A program made the position numbers and the translations under genes. DNA of 64,000 nucleotides from Hyperoplus lanceolatus. Its lineage: Eukaryota; Chordata; Actinopteri; Uranoscopiformes; Ammodytidae. Positions 48,802 through 60,908 of this stretch are shown in pieces (positions within the stretch are counted from its first letter, which is position 1; each line of letters opens with the position of its first letter). The DNA is taken from assembly GCA_026929865.2 (NCBI GenBank), contig CM049407.1, positions 31,525,501 to 31,589,500 on the forward strand, in the 5' to 3' direction. The notes beneath the pieces were generated by a model. The model saw nothing but the letters and a program-made list of their open reading frames with translations. It was not told where the DNA came from and ran no database searches.

Positions 48802-51800
48802 CTGAAATGAGCACAGACAAACAAAGGATTGTTAAGTTAAGTTACGTTATTATGGTTGGTTACATTGAAATTTGTCTTTTCGCATATCCCCTCTCAAGTT
48901 ACCACACATCGGAGGGGGTCAGAGCGCAAATCAGACCATTTTATTTACTACACATCTTTTGCATAAAGAAACAGGAGGCATATTTCCAGAAGTTAACAGC
49001 ATTCATTCTAAAATGTGCGTTGCAGTGTGGCAGCCTAAGAAGAGCCTGCAATAGTCCTTTAGAAGTCTAAACCGGTGTGCTTGACTTTTTGTGCAGTCTT
49101 TCCTCCAAACATTGTTTTCTTTGACTGTCTTTTTGTTTGGTGGCCTATGGGCCATGGAGCCTCTTGCTCCTGCAACCCATCTTGAATAGCCCGCCGTAAA
49201 TCACACTGAATACACAGGGCTGCCATCCCTTTCTTTAGCGTGCCCTCTCTCCACATAATTGCTTTGTTTTATGATGGCAGAGTGTTAATGATGCCTGCTG
49301 TGGAGGGGGGGGGGGGGTGAGACAGCTTTATTACATTGGGTGGGAGCTTGGATACAGACAGAAAGCCCCACAGCACAGTCATGTCAAGTCAGTTGCAAGA
49401 TCTTGTTATCTCACTGCAGTCTTTTAAATGGAGCAAGAGGACAACTAGGTTCATTCAGTGTATCTGCTGGTTACATTCACAGGCACAATATTATCATTTG
49501 AGAGTAGAGCACAGGCTTTAATAGCATGCCTCATTCCAGGGACATGATCACCTTCCTGCATCACTCATCACACTTTATCGATTAAGAACGGTTGCTAGAA
49601 TTCTCTTCCCCTTGTCCCAGATTCTCTTGTTATTCCAAAAAACCTACAAGGTCAATTCAAGTGTACAAACTGATAAAGGCTCTATTGGCTCAACAGTGAG
49701 CGAGCAATCAGTGACATGATTGTGGCAAAGCAGATGATATTGTAGCGATGTAAATGAGTGTTAGTACACAGGGAGGTTTCAGGATTGGTCTGATAACATT
49801 GGTCTAGACCAGGGCTGTACGCTTATTTTTTTAGGTGGTAGCACTGGTAGATGGCAAGCAAAAAAATTCAGTAGCACAATTTTTTTTTGTAGCACACAAA
49901 GTATGATCGAAGACTTACATAACCTTAACCCTTGCATTTCGCTCTTATTACCTTTGAGCATGTTGGTCATCTTGGTCTCATCTGAGATTCTCAATCAATA
50001 TTATATCCTATTGTGCAGTAATAATTGTAGAAAAATGAATAAGGGTGCAATTATTGTAATTTAGACAAGATTTACCTGCCAATAGCAATGTTTGCTGATT
50101 GAGAATTATTTCCATTATTTAATATTTAATAATAACAATATTTTTTTATAACATTCCCTTTTAATTAAAACCAAACTTTAAACCATTGGACATAGCCTAT
50201 TAACTAGTTTACACATGTGTACAATTGAGGATAAATTAGACAGGTTGTTGTGATTTTTTTCAGCTGAAGGACCAGTTGCCTTTCAAGCTAGAGCAATGTG
50301 GGGCTGTGAGTGCTAACTTCCTGTTCTTATCTGCTTCAAAATAAAAGTGAACCCACGTTTGGCTATTAACATGCTTTTAATGTGAAGGCGCATAGGAAAT
50401 GGTATGTTTGCACACGCGGTAACTTAACTGCGTTTAATGTAAAAAAGAGCCGTGTCCTTCCATTTTTTTACCGTAGGTGAAGTGTATTAAGGCTCATTTA
50501 TGCTCCAATTCCGTGCGTAAATAGAGACGTACGTTTACAACGTTATATCCGTCACTGCCCTCATACTTCCATGCTTCCTTTATGTTGGAATCAACATTAA
50601 GCAAATCAACCATTAGTGGGCAGCAGCGCTGCTCAGAGTAAAAAGTTACTCAAATAGGAAGAACAAGTCAAACAGTGAATTAACTGGAATAAATATTTTA
50701 TAATAGATCCATGGAAGAAACAGCTTTAGCGATATAGGCCTACTACCCTAGCGATGGAAGAGGCTAAACTAGAGGCTGTATTATAGACAGCGGGGGTCTG
50801 TGAGGACATTAATCACAACATTTCAAACAAACTAGTCTCGAACGGACCTCCGGCACTTCTCTATTGCTGCCGTCAGCCTGCCGTCTAGCTGACATTCCGT
50901 GCGATCCCCTCTCATGCTGCTCTGTTGTAGTTGTGTCTCTGTGCCCCGGCCGTGTAACTTCATAGATACAGTATCTCACAAAAGTGAGTACACCCCTAAC
51001 ATTTCTTCAAATATTTCATTATATCTTTCCATGCGACAACACTGAATAAATGACACTTTGATACAATGTAAAGTAGTCAGTGTACAGCTTGTATAACAGT
51101 GTAAAGTTACTGTCCCCTCAAAATAACTCGACACACAGCCATTAATGTCTAAAGTGTTGGCAACAAAAGTGAGTACACCCCTAAGAAAAAATTTCCAAAT
51201 TGGGCCCAAAGTGTCAATATTTTGTTTTGCCATCATTATTTTCTATCACTGCCTTAACCCTCTTGGGCATGCAGTTCACTAGAGCTTCACAGGTTGCAAC
51301 TGGAACCCTCTTCTACCCATTCATGACGACATCAAGGAGCTGGTGGATATTAGAGTCCTTGCGCTCCTCCATCTCCCGTTTGAGGATGCCCAAAAGATGC
51401 TCAATAGGGTTTAAGACTGGAGACATGCTTGGCCAGTCCATAACCTTTACCCTCAGCTTCTTTAGCAAGCCAGTGGTCATTCGGAGGTGTGTTTGGGGTC
51501 GTTATCATGTTGCAGTACTGCCCTGCGGCCCAGTTTATGAAGGGAGGGGATCATGCTCTGCTTCAGTATGTCACAGTACATGTTAGAATTCAATGAACTG
51601 TAGATCCCCAGTGCTGGCAGCACTCATGCAGCCCCAGACCATGACACTCCAACCACCATGCTTGACTCTAGGCAAGACACACTTGTCTTTGTACTCCTCA
51701 CCTGGTTGCCGCTCCACACTCTTAACACCATCTGAACCAAATAAATGTATTTTGGTCTCATCAGACCACAGGACATGGTTGCAGTAATCCATGTCCGTAG

Positions 51801-54800
51801 TCTGTTTGTCTTCAGCAAACTTTTTGTGGGGTTTCTTGTGCATCATCTTTAGAATAGGCTTCCTTCTGGGATGACAGCCATGCAGACCAGTATGATGCAG
51901 AGTGCGGCGTATGGTCTGAGCACTGACAGGTTGACCCCCACCCCTTCAAGCCCTTCAGCAATGCTGGCAGCACTCATACGTCTATTTTCCAAAGCCAACC
52001 TCTATGTACGACGCTGACCACGTGCACTCAACCTTCGTAAACTGGGCCGCAGGGTGGTATTGCAACATGATAACGACCCCAAACACACCTCCAAGACGAC
52101 CAGTGGCTTGCTAAAAAAGCTGAGGGTAAAGGTTATGGCCTGGCCAAGCATGTCTCCAGACCTAAACCCTATTGAGCATCTTTGGGGCATCCTCAAACAG
52201 AAGTTGGAGGAGCGCAAGGTCTTTAATACCCACCAGCTCTGTGATGCTGTCATAAATGGGTGGAAGAGGGTTCCAGTTGCAACCTGTGAAGCTCTAGTGA
52301 ACTACATGCCCAAGAGGGTTAAGGCAGTGATAGAAAATAATGGTGGCCACACAAAATATTTACACTTTGGGCCCGATTTGTACATTTTTTCTAAGGGGTG
52401 TACTCACTTTTGTTGCCAGCAGTTTAGACATTAATGGCTGTGTGTCGAGTTATTTTGAGGGGACAGTAAATTTACACTGTTATACAAGCTGTACACTGAC
52501 TACTTTACATTGTATCAAAGTGTCATTTCTTCAATGTTGTCCCATGGAAAGATATAAAGAAAAATGTGAAGAAATGTGAGGGGTGTACTCACTTTTGTGA
52601 GATACTGTAGATAAATGTGTATGTCATTTCGTACCAACTCACAAAAACCTCTCCTCAAAAGTTAAGACATTTTCTAAAGTATTATGTCTTTCGTTTGTGT
52701 TTGTAAACAAATGTACAGTAAGTGAAAGTGATCTGTTGGCTGTGCGCCCCCCGTGATCTTCGGTAGTAATGCTCCGCTCTGTCCGTTTGTTACGCACCCG
52801 CAAGCTTGCAGGATACGTGCAGAAATACGGACATAATGTACGCAGAGTACGGACATAAGGCTCCATCCGTATGCGTATGTAACGTAGAGCATAAAAGAGC
52901 CTTTAGACGCTAGAATCTCCGCACAAGCATAGATCCTGAACACACATCTTTCACCAGCCAAAGTGGCGCGTGGACTCAACTACTTACTTGCCTAAGAATA
53001 CATTTACCCGATTTTGGAGAGTGTTAATGTAGAGCCTTCTAAGCAGTGTTGTGCATCACTCCTCTCTGTGTCTAAATGAGATAGTATCTCCCCATTAGCA
53101 ACATGTCGCACGTGATCAATTTTAATAGCAAATGCGATCAAAACTGTCGCACTGTAAAGCCCTGGTCTAGAAACATATGAGAATAATCTCTACCCACTCA
53201 TGGACACTCTGTGTTCCTCATACACACACATCAGCGCCACACCTCCATGTAACGACGGCAGCAAAGAGCGCGCCTCATGGTCTGGCTAAAGCATCCATGT
53301 TGGCGCAGCGTGTGGCTGCTGCCCTATCAGGATACAGACATGGGCACAATGAGTGTCCTTGACATGAAGCATGTCTCTGTTTATCTGTAGAGTGGCCTAA
53401 AGCTCAGGAGAAACATAAAGTGGTCATATGATGTATGACATTTACAACACAACGACATCACCTTCCATAATGGAGCATTTTATTGACAGTGGCTTGCACA
53501 GCCATGGCTTCTGGAAATGCTGTTTTGCATTGAAGCCTATCAAGTACATGTTGAAGTCATTGCATTCATTCTTATAAAGCATGACATATCAGAGTGTGTC
53601 TGTTTAAACCATAAAATTAAACGGTAAAACCTAAAGAAACCAAACCATGTCATCCACAACAACATGTGCCTCATGGGCCATACAGTACTTAAACAACTAA
53701 AAGACATATCCAGACAGTCCATCCCTCCAACATTTTAAGGAAAACAGGTAGGGGAGGACGGGGGAATGTGAGGCATCGCGTAATGTGAGACACCCCCTGT
53801 ATCTAGGACACCAAACACATTTTTGGTCATGTGAGATATATGTTTTCAAGCCCCTCTCATTTCCCCTTGGCCATGAAAGAGAGGACCTCATGGTGATATT
53901 GTAAGCATGTTTTTTTCACAAAAATGTCTTTTTTTATCTAAAAGTAAATTTTCTTGCTGTCAACTTAATCTATTGTTGTGCCTAATCAAATTGATTCAGG
54001 TAGAAAAACTTCTATCACACATGTTGATGAACTGATGATAACTGAAGATTAGCCTGAATTGCTGAAAGAGGTAGTTTTTTCTCATTGTGGCAGTGACACA
54101 AATGCTGTGGGGTAAAGTGAGACAGTGTCTGTGCCCTATTTTAGGGGCTGTTTATATGACAACACGAAACGGTGCATACGCAAAATTATTTTCGCGGATG
54201 CAATATATCATTTAGGGGAAGGTGGGGTGATTTGTGCAACTTTTTACTCAAAGTGATTTTAAAGTGAGGCCTTGACAGTTATGTCTCCAACTCAAATATG
54301 TACATATATTTCAGGATGTTGTGCATCCCTGGCAATAAAAACTTTGGATCTGGAATAAACTGTTTAAGAAATATAGCTTTCGGAAAAAAAGTTGTCTTGT
54401 CGCACAAATCACCCCGCTACGTGGGGTGATTTGTGCGTCATTGTGTCACAATGACAAAGTCACCATCATCATCTTTCTGGCCATCTGAACTCTCATCAGT
54501 GGTGTCGTTAAGTGGAATTGAGATGTCACTCTCTTCTGAGCTACTGTAGACAATCACTTTCTTTTGGTGACCAGCGTATACAGCCATGCCACTGGCACAA
54601 CTCTCAGAAATGTACTTTGCACTAGTTGCTCCGTGCTTGTGGAACCAACTGCCACCTGACAAATGTGATTCCCCCTACATTTCTGCCTTTAAATCAAGGC
54701 TCAAAACCCATATGTACACCCTGGTGTTTCCTCCCCATTAACCTCTGCACTACTTACTTACCTCTGCACTACTATCTGTGTTTATGTGGATGTATGGGCT

Positions 54801-57800
54801 TTACGTCTTTTATTTTGGTTATTGTTATTTTACCTTCATTGTTTACCTACTGAATGCACTATGTACAGCACTTTGGACAGTGCAAACTGTCATAAATGTG
54901 CTTTTATAAATACATTTTACTTACTTACTTACTTATAACTCACCCAGGCCCTTGCGCACAAATCACCCCATCCCCAGAATTTTGGATAATAGGCATGATG
55001 CAGCAATTTAGGGTTGACATTGTGCTAATTATATAGACTCAAAGTGTAGCATACCAAAGCACTAAAACATGTGTCAAATGTTTTCAAACGTGTCTATAAT
55101 TGTTCAGACACAATAATCAAAAAACCTTGATCATGGAAATTTTACTTTGAAAGGCAAAACACAGTTTTTTGAGCTTAAATGTGCTTATATCTTATTCCTT
55201 GTGTCTCCCTTCTTTACAGGATGAGTCAAATGGATGGCTCTTCTTAAATATGTGGTCACATTTCCAATTTCTTCCACGGTTTTCTAGAAACAATGGGTTT
55301 TGCAACTTCCAAAATGCACAAATCACCCCACCTTCCCCTACATGAAAACAGCCAACGCAGGCATGAAACCGCAAGTTTTTGAGATCAACTCCCAGTTTTG
55401 GTTTCTTGTAAACACCGAAACCATTTTCCCTGGTAACGCTGAGTTTCAATTTCTCGAGTGGGGAGATTGTCGGCGGAAGACGCAGCATTAGCACTGTCAG
55501 TCGAGAAGTGGAGGGAATGTGTATTGAGGTGACGTCACAGAGGCGGTAAGACTTGTAGTTTTTCTTGTTACATTTTTTCAAAAGCCGTTAGACGAATAAT
55601 CATACAACATACCGTCAAACTCTTCACATCATGATCATTTAGACCCATACAAAACATGTATGTAATCCAAGGCATTTAACAGAAAATAATAGATTACTTT
55701 CCATTGACTCCCATTCATTTTTTTTCAGCCGAGAGGTCCCATGCCCTGTAATTCCGCCCCTTCCGCTTAACAGCTAGAGCGATTTTGTCCCGTTTCCTCT
55801 GAAAACATGTGTACGAATGGATATTTCAAATAAATTGCGTCTGAACGGGGTTTAAAAAAAAAATAAATAAACGTTAAAAATGTCACGTTTTCACCGTGTA
55901 AAGTGCCCCTCAATGAATCCATTATATTTGAGGTAGCAAGGAGACTAGTTTGAAAAGACAAAAGACAATGTGGGCTGGAGGTGGGGGTTGATGGTTGAAG
56001 AGGTGTCAGCAAGGGCATGGTTTGGCACGTATGTATGTGGGGGACAGGAGAGTGACCTTTAACATCAATAGACTCTAAGAAATATGTCTTTATTCAATGT
56101 ATGGTCCCAATAAAATAAATGCAGAAAAAAATACTCAAAAGATGGAAAATGACAGCTGGGTCTAGTCCTGTTCTGAGTCCCAGACTGTTCTGGTTCTGAT
56201 TGTCCTTTGCTCTGACCCCCAGACACTAGCTGGCTCTAAGGGTCCTGTGTTCTGACCCCCAGACTGTGTTTTAATCTAACTGGTTCTATCTGTCATTTGA
56301 ATGTTAATTATTGAATATAAATTGTATGTTGTATTTGAGAGTTACTTTCAAGTGTTTAGAAAAATGTTTTGCTTAATTGACCAAACCCCCATGATTCTTT
56401 TACTAGTCCGACATTAGTTTTGTAATATTTGGTTATCAAGCTAGCTGTCAGGATTCTAACTGTTACAATTTGTGTTGTGATGGTAGTTTCAGAGTGTACA
56501 AAGTAGGTGATTCAGTTTACCCCCTTGATTTTTCTGGTCTGTCTCAGTTTACTCCACAGCTGGGGTAAAGTGAGACACATGACAACTTTTTTTTAAACAA
56601 TCAAATTTTCACTGCCCTTTGTCTTGAAAAAATTCTGCTAATGCCTATTTCTAGGAAACATTCTGAATTAATGGGAAATGTGTAAATTTGAGTGATAAAT
56701 CATTTTAGCTCCCTAAGAGGAGAGCAAATGTATAAAGTGTGTAACACTTTAGTTTGATAGTCCACTGTTGACACTCAATCTACACCAGTAGATATGCAGT
56801 TCCATGTCAACAGTGGACTATCAAACAAAAGTGTTACCAAAAAGTGTCTCAGAATACCCCGTTCTTTCCTACATTTAAAAAGCTTGCTAGATAGTTGAAT
56901 ATGTATACCATGTTTGTCTGATATTGGTAAAGCAGATCCTCAGACAAATTGGCTACTTGCTGACCGCTAAAGAGTCACAGAACAGAAACACTTCACAGTG
57001 TGTGTCCAAACTGAAACACTGGAGCTGAATAGTGTAAATAAAGCTTTATCTTTGGGGAGGAGGGGGGGCATTAACTATTTCCTCATCTGTGTGGCCCTCT
57101 CCAATCCATATCAGCTGGAGTGCCCTCAGTCCTAAGAATAACAGCATTAGTCACTGTTGTAGATAGTGGGACTACGGCTCCAGTCCACAGTGGCCCTTTC
57201 AGTGACACATGCTCAGACATACACAGACAGAGCCCTATCAGAGGCTGCTGGGCGTTTTATCAGGCAGCCTGCACACTACCGGGTCCAAGCTTGGATGAGC
57301 ACACATCCAGTTGCTCATCTGTCACTGATATGAATCCTGCTACTAAAGCTAATAACAGAGAACTAGCATTACCAAATATATATTTATATCCCCCTGTTTC
57401 TCTTCTTCACACTCACAGTCAAAGCCACTCATGTCAAGTCTCACCTGTCCTGTGTGCCAACAGAGCCCTGCTTGTCATTCTTGGTACAGAAGTCCGGGGA
57501 GCTCTGCAGGTAGACCAGCTCGTTGTCCCTGACCGGTCTGATGTCGATGTCTTTGGGGACCAGCTGCTTGCGTGTTCCCATAGGCCGGTGGACCACCTTG
57601 GTGGCAGACAGGTACTTGGTCTTCAGGTCCATGGCGATCTCCCTCAGGTCCTGCAGGCCTCTCCAGCAGGTCTTTGTAGAGCAGGAGCCAGAGACACCGT
57701 GACATTTACACTTCATCACCAGAGCGTCTCTCAATGCCTGGACAGAAGACAGAGGACAGAGGACGTGGAGGTAAGATACTGCTCTGTCTATGTGAGATTA

Positions 57801-60800
57801 CAGAAAAAGATCCAATACAAACCAGGCACACACAAGTACATTTACAATTTGACCTTCATCCTACCGACCATGTTGTCCCCAATGACTTTTTATAATAGTT
57901 TTTTCTGATTCCCTTTTAATTAGTGGTTTTAAAAATAAAACATATTATTTAAAACTAAATGAAACCAGATTTAAACAATGATAAAAGTTATAAAGGGGAT
58001 TACACTAGGAATAGTAGCTTCAATTTGCATTAAAGTATATATTCATTGATTACAATATGCTATTTAAATGTTACCTTAAATAATATGAATCCATTCATTT
58101 TTACTCATAATAACATAATAACAGATTATCTTTTGAGAATAAATAAATTCAAGTTTTGCTCTGATGGTTGTTTCTTTCACTACTTTATGCCTGGGGTCAG
58201 CAGGGACCCTGTCGGTGGTCCATGTACAGTATGTTACATAGGGTGGTAGGATGAGTTCAACAAACATGTGTATCTCCTTTAGAAAAAACATTCAGTTATC
58301 CCTATCTTTTAGGATGAATCAAATCTGCCCATCTTGCTTACTTGTCTCCCGACTTCACTGTTGTGTAGGTGCATGAGTTTGTTGGCATGGGAGCCTGCAC
58401 GCTTCATCTTCATAGGAGCATCAGAGAACTTGGAGCCCATGATCAGACCATAGTGCAGGTTGTCAGCGCAGCCCCCCCAGCGGTGGCCAGGTTTGAGGAT
58501 CTCCCCGGGGATAGGACCACACGAGCACTGCCTCAAGTCTCCAGAGGTGCAGGCCCGTGCTATGGTGTGGCCGATGGCAGCTGCTGACAGGGCGTAGACA
58601 AACGCCGATTCTCTTGTTCCTGTCAATCATAGATAAGAAACACAGATTATATCCAGGTCAAATCAAAGGGAAATGCCAGGTTTTTAAGGCAATGGCCCTG
58701 CAAACTGAACTAAGCAGAGACATAGACATTCAGTGATCATTTTCTATATGTTCAATGCCAACACTTCAACATAAACTATATTCAATGGTCCATAGCAGTT
58801 TTTAGGACTGCAACTATTTTAATCATCAATTATTTTCTTGCTTAATCAAGTTTTTCGTCACAATTTCCTAACGCCTAGGCCCTAAGGTCAGACTGTCAGA
58901 CTTCACTGACTTGTCTAACCTACAGTCTGAAGCTGGAACTAGTCAATGTTTTGGCATTTTGACATCATAATAATAAGTCAATTATTAAAAGCTCAGATTA
59001 TTTTTCTGTTTTTAATTGATTGAAAAAGCATTTAACTCTAAAAGTTATTAGCAAAACTAATGTTGGTACATTCCAATGGTTAAACGTTATAACAGCAAAA
59101 TAAATATAACATTTATAGCCACTCCTTTTTCTAATACACTTCTGTACTATCCATCCATCCCATTTCCCTCCCTCCTTTCCTTCTACGTTCTCAGTGAAAC
59201 GGACTGTGTGCGCTGAATTAACCTATCAAGCACAGTCCATCAGTTGTGTGGCTCGAAGGCAGAGTGAGCCCTGATGTGATTGCTGGTGATGGGCGTACAT
59301 GCAGAGCACATATGTTAATAGGCCGGGGAGTAATTGGAAGTAAGGGGAAGAAATCAAGTCTGGCCGTGGGCTGGTTAGATCAAAGCCCTGTCTGGACAGA
59401 GATGAGCCGTTTCCTGTGGGGTGCAGGCCGTTCATTTGGTGCTTCATGTCCTCTCTGTAGAGCCATGCACACCCCCCCCCCAACCCCCACTGTCTCTGGA
59501 TGACTCAATGTCCTTTTGGCAATAGAAAGTCCCACTCCAACGCAAACAGTTGTTCAGTCTGATAATGTCTGATTTTGTAAATAACAAGCCAATTATTTGA
59601 TCATACGGAATGTGCACGTGTTGTGAGGAGGGTAATATATTCATATATTAGCTTCAGTATAGGTCTCTGGCACAGGCAGGCTTCAGGAGTAAATGATGGA
59701 ATCATTTGGCTGGCAAGAAGAGAGTGTAAAGAGGAAACAACACGTCATCTTAAAAGCAGAAACATGTTTGAAAGGGACTTTCTCTAAATAGCGATCATGT
59801 TAATAGATAGATGGCTTTTGAGGCTTAGACACTGTTTAAGGCCCCAGGATCATTTCACTAGTTGCTGTAAAATGAAGTGAAACCTTGGTTCTGGATATTC
59901 ATTAAAGGTGTAGCATGAAGATCAGAGCCTTTAGAAAGCACAGACGGGTTGTGAGCCTACCTCGGTCCAGGTCCGGACGATACTTGGGGGCATCTGCCGG
60001 GATGTCGATGGAGGAGCAGTTCCATCTCATATCCCCAAAAGTCTTCTGGCATGTCTTCTTGACTTCCCGCGTGGCCTGGATAATGGTTTGCATGAGCTCC
60101 AAGTTACTGCGGCACAGCTGGGCCTGCAAGGAGACCATGCCCGGCAGCAGCTTACAGTGTTGGGTCTGGTTGATGGGTACAGATGAAGGAGTGTGTGATA
60201 GCGCTCTGCGGAGCGGGGGCAAACGACAGGTATTGGTCAGTATGGATGATACAGTACAATTTATACATATTCTCTTTGCAGTGACCATGACATTGTGATG
60301 ATAACTAATTCACAATTGTTAATGTTGTATGAGTTGTGAACTGATCACATTCATACTAATAAGAAAGCATGTGAATTGATGATATTTTATTTCTCAAGCC
60401 TCCGAGACACATCAGCTTTGATCAAACAGCCTGACAGGTAAAACTACAGGCAGTGGGATATGTTCGCATGACTTTCAGAAAAGAGATGATCTCATCACAA
60501 GAATATCCAGAAGGAAAATCAGCTGTGGATTCATAAAACATAGGTTTTTGGCACATAGCATTTCTTTTGTAAAAGACAGAAGAAGCCTTAGGATGTGCCA
60601 AAGAATATACAGTAAAACCCCCACCACATTCCCATCCACATTCAGATGAGAAAGGATAATGATCCCTCTGCCTCACCATTTGCATTTCCCACCAACAGAA
60701 GGAGCCGTCCTCTGTTGGCATGAATAATTTGTTTACAGACTATTAAAGGCTGCAAACATTTCATTTAAACTTGAGTTTTATTGAAGATAATCTTAAAAGC

Positions 60801-60838
60801 TTTAAACCACAAGCAGAGCAGGTTAGCTGTGATGTCTG

Positions 60839-60908
<70 letters not shown>

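Larger units (their letters stand above)
50969..52607. mobile_element. Tc1/mariner composite with two inverted C-terminal halves
   Basis: Flanked by TA (50967-50968, 52608-52609), with ends CAGTATCTCACAAAAGTGAG and its reverse. The inverted arms are exceptional: about 50969-51553 and 52035-52607 are reverse complements over some 580 bp. Each arm holds a full terminal repeat of about 210 bp plus the transposase C-terminus ([23 protein letters not shown]). The spacer (51846-51583, minus) adds the middle of the transposase including [13 protein letters not shown], the first catalytic Asp. The N-terminal DNA-binding domain is missing, so no active DD34E transposase remains. Confidence 0.85.
50490..52902. 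mobile_element. PIF/Harbinger-type element, inside the hAT element
   Basis: The ends AGGCTCATTTATGCTC and (reversed) AGGCTCTTTTATGCTC are flanked by TTA (50487-50489 and 52903-52905), the TWA duplication of PIF/Harbinger. It is non-autonomous and is split by the Tc1-type composite. Confidence 0.75.
49810..53164. mobile_element. hAT-type element hosting a Harbinger-type and a Tc1-type insertion
   Basis: The ends CAGGGCTGTACGCTT and (reversed) CAGGGCTTTACAGTG are flanked by GTCTAGAC (49802-49809) and GTCTAGAA (53165-53172), an 8-bp duplication with one change. Its own sequence totals about 0.94 kb; the rest is the nested pair. No transposase. Confidence 0.78.
54215..55338. mobile_element. transposon C1: TA-flanked GGGGAAGGTGGGG element, motif GCACAAATCACCCC
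   Basis: Inverted ends GGGGAAGGTGGGGTGATTTG, flanked by TA (54213-54214, 55339-55340). The motif GCACAAATCACCCC occurs reversed at 54224-54237 (left end), at 54402-54415 with its reverse at 54423-54436 (palindrome), at 54956-54969, and at 55316-55329 (right end). Same plan as subfamilies A and B but with a different motif. It contains the 3' end of a LINE and a short acidic reading frame. Confidence 0.8.
54144..55909. mobile_element. insertion with GGGGC ends at a TTAA-like target, inside A3
   Basis: Compared with A1 (CTTTTAATGAATCC), this site reads TTTA|GGGGCTGTTTATATG ... GTGCCCC|TCAA. So the target was TTAA with one change in each copy, as for piggyBac/Kolobok-like insertions. The ends (GGGGCTGTTTATA against GGGGCACTTTACA) are only partly matched. 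About 0.64 kb is its own sequence; the rest is transposon C1. No protein recognised. Confidence 0.55.
53751..56869. mobile_element. transposon A3: TA-flanked subfamily A element, with nest
   Basis: GGGGAGGACGGG at the left and GTTCTTTCC at the right, flanked by TA (53749-53750, 56870-56871). It is collinear with A1 outside the insertions. Motif GGGGTAAAGTGAGACA near 54108 and at 56562-56577, palindrome 56540-56577. It contains the element at 54144-55909 and a hairpin insertion at 56741-56837. It preserves the empty sites of the A1 LTR, SINE and hAT insertions. Confidence 0.8.
48802..57444 (-). other. wnt11 coding intron 4, filled by two transposon nests
   Basis: 8643 bp against 604-1751 bp for the other three coding introns. 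The hAT-centred nest (49810-53164) and the TA-flanked nest (53751-56869) together make about 6.5 kb of it. The SINE fragment at 48832-48926 adds more. The remaining sequence (48927-49809, 53173-53748, 56872-57444) shows no coding signal. Confidence 0.85.

Noticed and set aside
48690..49070. 126-codon plus-strand open frame
   Set aside because: Antisense shadow of wnt11 exon 5 running into a SINE fragment.
52002..52253. Minus-strand 83-codon frame as a gene
   Set aside because: Antisense of the plus-strand Tc1 transposase half.
57120..57908. 262-codon open frame on the plus strand
   Set aside because: It lies antisense over wnt11 exon 4, whose splice sites and conservation-type residues are on minus. 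The frame has no recognisable domain.
59915..60298. 127-codon plus-strand open frame
   Set aside because: Antisense shadow of wnt11 exon 2.
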